In this document: positions 11,848 to 19,014 of the stretch, piece by piece
Numbering within the stretch: position 1 is the stretch's first letter
How the letters are laid out: each line of letters opens with the position of its first letter
Notes under the pieces: model-generated
Database searches by the model: none
Told to the model about the DNA's origin: nothing
What the model saw: only the letters and a program-made list of their open reading frames with translations
Source of the DNA: Micromonospora eburnea
GTDB taxonomy: Bacteria; Actinomycetota; Actinomycetes; Mycobacteriales; Micromonosporaceae
DNA: 64,000 nt
NCBI RefSeq assembly: GCF_900090225.1
Contig: NZ_FMHY01000002.1
Span: 1,240,001 to 1,304,000, forward strand
Reading direction: 5' to 3'
Position numbers and translations under genes: made by a program

Positions 11848-12083
11848 GCGAGCGCAGCGAGCGAATCATTGGGCTCAGCGTGGTGGTGCCTCATGGCGGC
11901 ACGGAGCGAAGCGGAGTGGCGGCATGAGTGAGCGCAGCGAGCGAATCATTGGGCTCAGCGTGGTGGTGCCTCATGGCGGCACGGAGCGAAGCGGAGTGGC
12001 GGCATGAGCGAGCGCAGCGAGCGAATCATTGGGCTCAGCGTGGTGGTGCCTCATGGCGGCACGGAGCGAAGCGGAGTGGCGGC
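11844..12083 (+). repeat. Three 80-bp tandem repeats carrying overlapping mini-ORFs between gatC and gatA
   Basis: Units begin at 11844, 11924 and 12004 and differ only at the sixth base (C, T, C). Each begins with ATG and reads a 27-codon frame (starting [10 protein letters not shown], ending SGVAA) whose TGA overlaps the ATG of the next unit by ATGA: 11844-11927, 11924-12007 and 12004-12087, the last overlapping the gatA ATG at 12084. Because 80 is 3x27 minus 1, the chain of stop/start overlaps is preserved by each duplication. GGAGTGG near the unit end may serve as ribosome site for the following ATG. Whether the peptides are made is unknown. Confidence 0.9.
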
Positions 12084-13559
12084 ATGAGTGACCTGACGAA
12101 GCTGAGCGCCGCCGAGATCGCAGCGCTCGTCGCGAGCGGAGAGACCTCCGCGGTCGAGGTGACCCAGGCCCACCTGGACCGGATCACCGCCGTCGACGAC
12201 CGCGTGAACGCCTTCCTGTACGTCGACACCGAGGGCGCGCTGGCCGCAGCCCGTACCGTCGACGAGCGCCGGGCCGCCGGCGAGGAGCTGGGCCCCCTGG
12301 CCGGTGTGCCGGTCGCGGTGAAGGACGTGCTCACCACCAAGGGCGTGCCCACCACCGTCGGCTCGAAGATCCTGGAAGGCTGGCGCCCGCCGTACGACGC
12401 GACGATCGTGCAGCGGCTGCGCGACGCGGGCACGGTGATGCTCGGCAAGACCAACATGGACGAGTTCGCCATGGGCTCCTCCACGGAATACTCCGCGTAC
12501 GGCCCGACCCGGAACCCGTGGGATCTCGACCGCATCCCGGGTGGCTCCGGTGGCGGCAGTTCGGCGGCGCTGGCCGCGTACGAGGCACCGCTCTCGATCG
12601 GCTCGGACACCGGCGGCTCGATCCGCCAGCCGGGTGCGGTCACCGGCACGGTCGGCGCGAAGCCCACCTACGGCGGCACCTCCCGCTACGGCCTGGTCGC
12701 GTTCTCCTCGTCGCTGGACACCCCCGGCCCGTGCGCCCGTACGGTGCTGGACGCCGCGCTGCTGCACGAGGTGATCGGCGGTTACGACCCGCGCGACTCG
12801 ACCTCGATCCCGGCCGCGGTGCCGGACGTGGTCGGCGCGGCGAAGCTCGGCGCGACCGGCGACCTGACCGGGGTGAAGCTCGGTGTGGTGACCGAGTTCA
12901 CCGGCGAGGGTGCCGAGCCGGGCGTGATGGCCGCGTTCCGCGAGTCCGTCGAGGCCCTGGCCAAGCTGGGCGCCGAGATCGTCGAGGTCTCCTGCCCGCA
13001 CTTCCGGTACGCGCTGCCGGCGTACTACCTGATCGCGCCGAGCGAGTGCTCCTCCAACCTGGCCCGGTTCGACGGCGTCCGGTTCGGCCTGCGGGTCGGC
13101 GACGACGGCAACCGGTCGCTGGAGGAGGTCATGTCGCTGACCCGCGAGACCGGCTTCGGTCCCGAGGTGAAGCGGCGCATCATGATCGGCACGTACGCGC
13201 TCTCCTCGGGCTACTACGACGCCTACTACGGGCAGGCGCAGAAGGTTCGTACCCTGATCACCCGGGATTTCACCGCCGCGTTCGAGCGGGTCGACGCGCT
13301 GATCTCGCCGACCACCCCGTTCGTGGCGTTCCCGATCGGGGCGCGCACCGCCGACCCGTACCAGATGTACCTGGCCGACCTGTTCACCATTCCGACCAAC
13401 CTGTACGGCGGACCGGCCATCTCGGTCCCGTGCGGTCTCTCCGACGGGCTTCCGGTCGGTTTCCAGGTCATGGCTCCGACCATGGCCGACGACCGGATGT
13501 ACCGGGTCGCGGCCGCCCTGGAGTCCGCGGTCGGCACCCTCACCCCGCCGGCACTGTGA
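12084..13559 (+). CDS. gatA: Asp-tRNA(Asn)/Glu-tRNA(Gln) amidotransferase subunit A
   Basis: GatA is the amidase subunit that releases ammonia from glutamine for GatB. 491 residues; the amidase-signature triad is visible with Lys in [11 protein letters not shown] (about residue 80) and the two serines in [10 protein letters not shown] and [14 protein letters not shown] 12084 gives the family N-terminus ([20 protein letters not shown]). The frame continues upstream through the tandem repeats to a GTG at 11928, but that extension is repeat-derived and lacks any amidase similarity. The ribosome site is the GGAGTGG at the end of repeat unit 3. Confidence 0.96.
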   Translation: MSDLTKLSAAEIAALVASGETSAVEVTQAHLDRITAVDDRVNAFLYVDTEGALAAARTVDERRAAGEELGPLAGVPVAVKDVLTTKGVPTTVGSKILEGWRPPYDATIVQRLRDAGTVMLGKTNMDEFAMGSSTEYSAYGPTRNPWDLDRIPGGSGGGSSAALAAYEAPLSIGSDTGGSIRQPGAVTGTVGAKPTYGGTSRYGLVAFSSSLDTPGPCARTVLDAALLHEVIGGYDPRDSTSIPAAVPDVVGAAKLGATGDLTGVKLGVVTEFTGEGAEPGVMAAFRESVEALAKLGAEIVEVSCPHFRYALPAYYLIAPSECSSNLARFDGVRFGLRVGDDGNRSLEEVMSLTRETGFGPEVKRRIMIGTYALSSGYYDAYYGQAQKVRTLITRDFTAAFERVDALISPTTPFVAFPIGARTADPYQMYLADLFTIPTNLYGGPAISVPCGLSDGLPVGFQVMAPTMADDRMYRVAAALESAVGTLTPPAL

Positions 13560-13565
13560 CCCTCT

Positions 13566-13594
13566 CGCGGGGCGGTCCGACGGGCCGCCCCGCG
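13566..13594 (+). terminator. Hairpin after gatA
   Basis: Arms 13566-13578 and 13582-13594 pair at 12 of 13 positions with a G-T wobble and a 3-nt loop, directly after the gatA stop. Confidence 0.75.
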
Positions 13595-13712
13595 AATCGG
13601 CGGCACGCGCGCACCGTTCGGTCCATTACGCCTTGCCAGTGGTCCTGATTGGATAGAGTGCCTCTCACTGGCGAACGCGAATGGCTTGCCTCATAAATTT
13701 CCTGGACGGGCG

Positions 13713-15068
13713 ATGAAGACGCTACGGCCGATCATGATTCTGTCGGCGCTCATGGTGCTCCTTTTCGGCACGGCACAGCCGGCGGCTGCCGCGACGATCA
13801 CCATCACCTCGGGTGATCCGGCTTCGCCGGTCACCGCCTACGAGACGTATCCGGCGTACACGTTCACGGCGTCGGGTGGTGTCGAGCCGTATACGACGGC
13901 GTTGCGGTCGGGTGCGTTGCCGCCGGGGATGGCGTTGTCGTCGTCGGGGCCGCTGTCGGGTACGCCGACCGCGGTGGGGAGTTACACGTTCAGCGTCCGG
14001 ATGACCGACGCGAACGGGTCCTTCGCCGAGCGGGACGTGACCATCGAGGTGGTCGCGCCGACGATCACCATCACCTCGGGTGATCCGGCCTCGCCGGTCA
14101 CCGCCCGCGAGAAGTATCCGACGTACACGTTCGCGGCCACCGGTGGTGCCGGGCCGTACACGACGGCGTTGCGGTCGGGTGCGTTGCCGCCGGGGATGGC
14201 GTTGTCGTCGTCGGGGCCGCTGTCGGGTACGCCGACCGCGGTGGGGAGTTACACGTTCAGCGTCCGGATGACCGACGCGAACGGCTTCTACGCCGAGCGG
14301 GACGTGACCATCGAGGTGGTCGCGCCGACGATCACCATCACCTCGGGCACCCCCACCTCACCCTGGTACACCGGTCAGCCGTACCCGACGTACACGTTCA
14401 CGGCCGCCGGTGGTGTCGGGCCGTACACGACGGCGTTGCGGTCGGGTGCGTTGCCGCCGGGGATGGCGTTGTCGTCGTCGGGGCCGCTGTCGGGTACGCC
14501 GACCGCGGTGGGGAGTTACACGTTCAGCGTCCGGATGACCGACGCGAACGGCTTCTACGCCGAGCGGGACGTCACGGTCGTCATCGCCGACCCGGCCACC
14601 ACCATCACCTCCGGGGACCCGCATCAGGGCACGGTCGGCGAGGCGTACTCGTTCCGGTTCACCGCCGCCGGTGACTCCGGCATCACGTTCAGTGTGGCCG
14701 CCGGCGACCTGCCCGCCGGGCTCACCCTCGCCCCTGACGGACTGCTCAGCGGTGTTCCCGAAGCCGCCGGCAGTGCCAGCTTCACGGTCAAGGCGACCGG
14801 CACGGCGTCGAGCGACACGGCCGAGGTGACCCTCACCATCGCCGCCGCGCCCACATCCTCGCCGACGGCGACCGCGACGCCGACCGCGTCGGCGACGGCC
14901 ACGCCGGCTCCGGCCGCCTCGCCGTCGACCACACCCGGTTCCGGCCTTCCGGTCACCGGTTCGAGCCTGGTCACCACGCTGCTGCTGGGCGTCGCGGCCA
15001 TCGCCGTCGGTGGGATGATCCTCGTCGTGCTGCGCGCCCGTCGCCAGCGGTTCACGGCGGGTGAGTGA
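13713..15068 (+). CDS. LPXTG-anchored surface protein with repeated Ig-like (He_PIG) domains
   Basis: 451 residues. A signal peptide (MKTLRPIMILSALMVLLFG, cut near the AAAA at about 28) is followed by three near-identical 89-residue Ig-like units, each with GALPPGMALSSSGPLSGTP and YTFSVRMTDANG, then a fourth diverged unit, a Pro/Thr/Ala-rich spacer and a sorting signal: LPVTG at residue 412, a hydrophobic helix and a basic tail RARRQR. It should be covalently attached to the cell wall by sortase; function is presumably adhesion or display. ATG 13713 is preceded by GGACGGG. A promoter-like TTGCCA (13633) and TAGAGT (13654) lie upstream. No sortase gene is in the window. Confidence 0.88.
   Translation: MKTLRPIMILSALMVLLFGTAQPAAAATITITSGDPASPVTAYETYPAYTFTASGGVEPYTTALRSGALPPGMALSSSGPLSGTPTAVGSYTFSVRMTDANGSFAERDVTIEVVAPTITITSGDPASPVTAREKYPTYTFAATGGAGPYTTALRSGALPPGMALSSSGPLSGTPTAVGSYTFSVRMTDANGFYAERDVTIEVVAPTITITSGTPTSPWYTGQPYPTYTFTAAGGVGPYTTALRSGALPPGMALSSSGPLSGTPTAVGSYTFSVRMTDANGFYAERDVTVVIADPATTITSGDPHQGTVGEAYSFRFTAAGDSGITFSVAAGDLPAGLTLAPDGLLSGVPEAAGSASFTVKATGTASSDTAEVTLTIAAAPTSSPTATATPTASATATPAPAASPSTTPGSGLPVTGSSLVTTLLLGVAAIAVGGMILVVLRARRQRFTAGE
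13794..14594 (+). repeat. Three 267-bp coding repeats in the surface-protein gene
   Basis: Units start at 13794, 14061 and 14328, exactly 89 codons apart. The central ~130 bases of each (from 13893, 14160 and 14427) are nearly identical at the DNA level, including synonymous positions, and use TTG and TCG codons heavily, unlike neighbouring genes. This indicates recent duplication or ongoing gene conversion. Confidence 0.9.
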
Positions 15069-15104
15069 CGCCCGACCGGCTGGCGGGCTGTTGAGGCGGG
15101 CGTC
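15067..15104. terminator. Short hairpin between convergent genes
   Basis: Arms 15067-15074 and 15097-15104 (8 bp) lie between the surface-protein stop and the stop of the reverse-strand regulator at 15111, and may serve both. Confidence 0.45.
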
Positions 15105-15110
15105 GCGGGT

Positions 15111-16070
15111 TCAGGCCAGGCCGCGGCGCCCGGCCTGCAACCCGGCCTGAAATCGGGTACGGGCGCCGAGGGTGGTCAGCAGGGCCGACGAGCGGCGGCC
15201 CAGGGTGCGTACGCTCACCCCGAGCTCCCGGGCGATCGCCTCGTCCTTCAGGCCGGTGGCGAGCAGCCCCAGCAGCCGCAGGTCCAGCTCGTCGCCCCCG
15301 GGCGCGGGCCGTTCCGGATCCCACACGGGCAGCGGGGTGGCCTGCACCCACAGCATCTCGAAGAGCTTCACCAGCGCCGACACGACCATCGGCGCGCGGA
15401 TCACCAGCGCCGCGTCCACGGCCCGCTCGCTGGCCAGCGGCAGCAGCGCCACCGAGCGGTCGCTGATCGCCAGTTTCAGCGGTACGTCGGTGTGCACCCG
15501 CGCCTGTTCCCCGGCCGCCACGGCGGCCATCGCCTGCTCGAAGGCGCCGGGCAGCTCGAACGCCTCCGGGGCGTAGATCCCGCGCACGCTGGCCTGCCGG
15601 CTGAGCAGCTCGTTCTCGGGCAGGTTCGCGGCGGCCACCTCCTGAACGTACGGCGGCCGGTCGAGGACCAGCAGTTCGTTCGTGACACCGTGGCTGAGCT
15701 GGACGAACTGGGCCTCGACGGCGGCCCGCCCGGTGACGATCTCCAGCAGTTCGTCCGGGCTGGTCAGCAGTTCCTGCGGGAACTCGGCCGCCATCCGTTC
15801 GGCGGCTCGACGGGCTGCGCCGAACTCCGCGGTGCGTCGCACGACCAGGGCGTTCACCGCGACGTCCGGGCGGGTCGCCACCAGCCGGGTGCCGGAGCCG
15901 ACCCGGCGGCTGACGAAGCCGAGATCCTCCAGGCGTTCGGTCGCCGCGCGCACCACCCGCGGGTTCTCGCCGACCTGCTGGGCGAGTTCCGGCACGGTCG
16001 ACTGCCGTTTCCGCAGCAGGGCCAGGTAGACCGACTCCTCCACGGGGGTCAGACCCAACGACTCGAACAC
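15111..16070 (-). CDS. TrmB-like / LuxR-type two-HTH transcriptional regulator
   Basis: 319 residues. The N-terminal winged helix (about 1-70, LGLTPVEESVYLALLRKRQS) resembles TrmB sugar-sensing regulators. A central ligand/effector region follows, then a C-terminal LuxR-type helix-turn-helix (LLGLLATGLKDEAIARELGV, about 262-310). Such TrmB-LuxR fusions are common in Actinobacteria, with unknown ligands. I chose GTG 16070 because GGAAGGGGG precedes it; the frame is open to ATG 16163, but that extension overlaps an operator-like inverted repeat. It is divergent from a secreted beta-propeller gene, a likely target. Confidence 0.82.
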   Translation of the reverse strand: MFESLGLTPVEESVYLALLRKRQSTVPELAQQVGENPRVVRAATERLEDLGFVSRRVGSGTRLVATRPDVAVNALVVRRTAEFGAARRAAERMAAEFPQELLTSPDELLEIVTGRAAVEAQFVQLSHGVTNELLVLDRPPYVQEVAAANLPENELLSRQASVRGIYAPEAFELPGAFEQAMAAVAAGEQARVHTDVPLKLAISDRSVALLPLASERAVDAALVIRAPMVVSALVKLFEMLWVQATPLPVWDPERPAPGGDELDLRLLGLLATGLKDEAIARELGVSVRTLGRRSSALLTTLGARTRFQAGLQAGRRGLA

Positions 16071-16087
16071 CCGCGCCCCCCTTCCGC

Positions 16088-16125
16088 GGGTGTCCGACAC
16101 AGGCCATGGCCGGGCTCGGACACCC
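16088..16125. promoter_or_regulatory. Operator-like inverted repeat in divergent promoter region
   Basis: GGGTGTCCGA at 16088-16097 and its exact complement TCGGACACCC at 16116-16125, spaced 28 bp centre to centre, lie in the 98-bp gap between the regulator start (16070) and the secreted protein start (16169). A good candidate autoregulatory site. Confidence 0.55.
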
Positions 16126-16168
16126 GAAACTTCTGGTGATCGCGCATGCCCACGTCTAGACATGCCTC

Positions 16169-17272
16169 ATGATCTTCTCTCGACTCAGCGGTTCGATCGC
16201 GCTGGCCGTCACGGCCGCGAGCGCCGTCAACCTTGCCTCCGCGCTCCCCGCCGCCGCTGCCGACGGCTGGCACCGCCCGCAGTGCGGCACGGTGCGGGGC
16301 GACGGTTCGGTGACCTTCACCCGCAACAACGGGACCGTCCTGGTGCCCACCACGACCGCCCCCACCCCGGTGGCCTACCCGAAGGTCGTCGCGTTGACGA
16401 CACCGAACACCCTGGTGGCGATCTCGAAGAAGACGATCCAGCGGTCCACCGACGCCGGTTGCAGCTGGCAGCTGATCGTCGACACCGCGCCGGACCTGGC
16501 GACGTACGATCTGGCCGCCGGGCCGGGGGGCATCGCCTACGCGTACGGCGTCAACGACCAGCCGATCTTCTGGGTGCAGGGCGACCAGGTCGGCAAGGCC
16601 CTCGGCCCGGTCCCCGGCGATGGCGTGACCGGGCTGTCGGTGGACCCGGCCGACGCGCGGGTGCTGCGGGCGGTCAGCAAGGCCGGGCAGATCTACGACT
16701 CCGGTGACGGCGGCGCCACCTGGTCCGCGGTCGGGGTGCCGGCCGGGCCGGACGAGTTCGTCTACAAGGCGGCGATCGATCCCACCGACCGGGCCCACGT
16801 CGTCGTCGGCACGATGAGCCACGGCAGCTACGTGACGTTCGACGGCGGGCAGAGCTGGACCCGGTCGTCCGGGGTCGGCGACACCGCGCGCGTGAACGCC
16901 TTCTCCGTGGCTATCTCGCCAGCGGATCCGCGGACGGTCTGGCTGGAGGGCTACGACGAGAGCCGGAACGACAACTCGGCGCGGCGCATCTGGCGCTCGA
17001 CCGACGGGGGCCGCAGCTTCGTGTCGATGCTCGACGGCTCCGGGCCGACGCTGTTCAACGGCACCCCGCTGTGGCCGAGCCCGGTCGACCCGAACGTGCT
17101 GTACTTCGAGTACGGCACGTCGTTCGCCGGCTACGGAACCGACCTCTACCGGTACGACGCGTCGAAGGGCAAGCTGACCGCGCAGCACAACTCCCACCAC
17201 GGGATCACCAGCGTCGCCTTCAACCCGATCGACCCGCAGGTGATGTACCTCGGCGTGGTCGAGGAGCGCTGA
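16169..17272 (+). CDS. Secreted beta-propeller (BNR/sortilin-like repeat) protein
   Basis: 367 residues with an Ala-rich signal peptide (cleavage near ALPAAAAD, about residue 30). The mature part has repeated blades with Asp-box-like motifs: STDAGCSWQL, DSGDGGATWSAV, TFDGGQSWTRS and STDGGRSFVS. This pattern is typical of sialidase/BNR and Vps10-like propellers, but no glycosidase catalytic residues can be recognised, so enzymatic activity is not claimed. The ATG has no Shine-Dalgarno. It is divergent from the TrmB/LuxR regulator, which may control it. Confidence 0.8.
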   Translation: MIFSRLSGSIALAVTAASAVNLASALPAAAADGWHRPQCGTVRGDGSVTFTRNNGTVLVPTTTAPTPVAYPKVVALTTPNTLVAISKKTIQRSTDAGCSWQLIVDTAPDLATYDLAAGPGGIAYAYGVNDQPIFWVQGDQVGKALGPVPGDGVTGLSVDPADARVLRAVSKAGQIYDSGDGGATWSAVGVPAGPDEFVYKAAIDPTDRAHVVVGTMSHGSYVTFDGGQSWTRSSGVGDTARVNAFSVAISPADPRTVWLEGYDESRNDNSARRIWRSTDGGRSFVSMLDGSGPTLFNGTPLWPSPVDPNVLYFEYGTSFAGYGTDLYRYDASKGKLTAQHNSHHGITSVAFNPIDPQVMYLGVVEER

Positions 17273-17278
17273 CCTCCG

Positions 17279-17311
17279 GGCCCGCCCGGGGACGGCTTCC
17301 CTGGGCGGGCC
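17279..17311 (+). terminator. Hairpin after beta-propeller gene
   Basis: Arms 17279-17287 and 17303-17311 are perfect 9-bp complements, 6 nt after the stop codon. Confidence 0.7.
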
Positions 17312-17408
17312 GGGGCGCGTGCCGGCGTGGAGGCAAACCCGGGCGAGGTGACCGCGCCCATCCCCATTAGGCTGGGGCGGTTCCGTCCGGATCGCGCCTG
17401 GAGCTCAG

Positions 17409-18908
17409 ATGACGACGACACTGCCCGCGTACGACGAGGTCGTCGCGCGCTTCGAACCGGTGATCGGCCTGGAGACCCACGTCGAGCTGGGCACGAACAC
17501 CAAGATGTTCTGCGGCTGCCCGACCGACTTCGGCGGTGAGCCGAACACCCGCGTTTGCCCGGTCTGCCTGGGCCTGCCCGGCTCGCTGCCGGTGGCCAAC
17601 AAGGCCGCCATCGAGGCGACCATCCGGATCGGCCTCGCGCTGAACTGCTCCATCGCCGAGTGGTGCCGGTTCGCCCGGAAGAACTACTTCTATCCGGACA
17701 TGCCGAAGAACTTCCAGATCAGCCAGTACGACGAGCCACTCTGCGTCGACGGCTACCTGGACGTCGAGGTCAACGGCGAGCTGGTGCGGATCGGCATCGA
17801 GCGGGTGCACCTGGAGGAGGACACCGGCAAGACGCTGCACGTCGGCGGCGCCACCGGCCGGATCCACGGCGCGACCGAGTCGCTGGTCGACTACAACCGG
17901 GCCGGCATTCCCCTCGTCGAGATCGTCACCAAGCCGATCCCCGGCACCGGCGCGCTCGCGCCGGAGGTGGCGCGGGCGTACGTCACCGAGCTGCGCGACG
18001 TGATCCGGTCGCTGGGTGTCTCCGACGTTCGGATGGAGGAGGGCTCGCTGCGCTGCGACGTCAACACCTCGCTGAACCGGCCGGGTGACGAGTGGGGCAC
18101 CCGCACCGAGACCAAGAACGTCAACTCGCTGCGCTCGGTCGAGCGGGCGGTCCGCTCGGAGATGCTGCGCCAGGCGTCCGTGCTCGACGCCGGCGGGAAG
18201 ATCACCCAGGAGACCCGACACTTCCACGAGGACACCGGGGACACCACGCCCGGCCGGTCCAAGGAGACCGCCACCGACTACCGGTACTTCCCGGAGCCGG
18301 ACCTGGTCCCGCTCGCGCCGGACCCGGCCTGGGTGGCCGAGCTGAAGGCCGCCCTGCCGGAGCTGCCGCGCCTGCGCCGCAAGCGGATCCAGCAGGACTG
18401 GGGCCTGTCCGACCTGGACATGCAGTCGGTGGTCAACGCCGGCGCGGTCGAGCTGATCGAGGCCACCGTGGCCGCCGGAGCCACCCCGGCCAGCGCCCGC
18501 AAGTGGTGGCTGGGCGAGCTGTCCCGGCGGGCCAACGAGACCGGCGTGGAGCTGGCCGACATCGGCGCCACCCCGGGGCAGGTCGCCGAGCTGCAGAGCC
18601 TGGTCGACGCGGGCAAGCTCAACGACAAGCTGGCCCGTACCGTCCTGGAGGGCGTGGTGGCCGGCGAGGGCTCGCCGACCGAGATCATGACCAACCGCAA
18701 TCTGGAGGTCGTCTCCGACACCGGCGCGCTCACCGCCGCCGTGGACGAGGCGATCGCCGCCAACCCGGCCATCGCTGACAAGATCCGCAGCGGCAAGGTC
18801 GCGGCGGCCGGCGCGCTGGTCGGCGCGGTCATGAAGACCACCCGCGGCCAGGCGGACGCCAAGACCGTCCGCGAGCTGATCCTGGAGCGTCTCGGCGTCC
18901 AGGGCTGA
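17409..18908 (+). CDS. gatB: Asp-tRNA(Asn)/Glu-tRNA(Gln) amidotransferase subunit B
   Basis: GatB is the tRNA-dependent kinase/transamidase subunit of GatCAB. The 499-residue protein has the cradle domain with [12 protein letters not shown], the zinc cysteines CGC and [12 protein letters not shown], the family signature [20 protein letters not shown], and a C-terminal YqeY-like tail (about 360-495). CTGGAG lies 6 nt before the ATG. It is separated from gatCA by about 3.8 kb that hold the surface/secreted genes, whereas in many genomes gatCAB are contiguous. Confidence 0.97.
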   Translation: MTTTLPAYDEVVARFEPVIGLETHVELGTNTKMFCGCPTDFGGEPNTRVCPVCLGLPGSLPVANKAAIEATIRIGLALNCSIAEWCRFARKNYFYPDMPKNFQISQYDEPLCVDGYLDVEVNGELVRIGIERVHLEEDTGKTLHVGGATGRIHGATESLVDYNRAGIPLVEIVTKPIPGTGALAPEVARAYVTELRDVIRSLGVSDVRMEEGSLRCDVNTSLNRPGDEWGTRTETKNVNSLRSVERAVRSEMLRQASVLDAGGKITQETRHFHEDTGDTTPGRSKETATDYRYFPEPDLVPLAPDPAWVAELKAALPELPRLRRKRIQQDWGLSDLDMQSVVNAGAVELIEATVAAGATPASARKWWLGELSRRANETGVELADIGATPGQVAELQSLVDAGKLNDKLARTVLEGVVAGEGSPTEIMTNRNLEVVSDTGALTAAVDEAIAANPAIADKIRSGKVAAAGALVGAVMKTTRGQADAKTVRELILERLGVQG

Positions 18909-18914
18909 GTCGCA

Positions 18915-18962
18915 AGGAGGGGCCCCCTGTTAACGCCTGGTGCATAACAGGGGGCCCCTCCT
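18915..18962. repeat. Palindromic intergenic repeat, copy 1 (AGGAGGGGCCCC type)
   Basis: Perfect 18-bp arms 18915-18932 and 18945-18962 with a 12-nt loop, 6 nt after gatB. Very similar elements are at 36247-36297 and 55900-55950. It surely can terminate gatB transcription. Confidence 0.9.
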
Positions 18963-19014
18963 AACAAGAACCCCCTCGCGAGGGCGTCAACGGCGACGCC
19001 CGGATGGAGCCACC

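Noticed and set aside
11928..12083. Longer GatA start reading through the tandem repeats
   Set aside because: The added residues come only from repeat DNA and do not resemble any amidase; ATG 12084 gives the normal N-terminus.
11844..12083. CRISPR array
   Set aside because: The units are directly contiguous with no unique spacers and are translated-frame compatible; there are no cas genes.
13794..14594. CRISPR or non-coding satellite
   Set aside because: The 267-bp period is exactly 89 codons and the frame is open with a signal peptide and sorting signal; these are protein domain repeats.
18940..19014. Upstream extension of the AceE-like protein
   Set aside because: It would start inside the palindromic repeat; GTG 19015 has a ribosome site and a family-like beginning.
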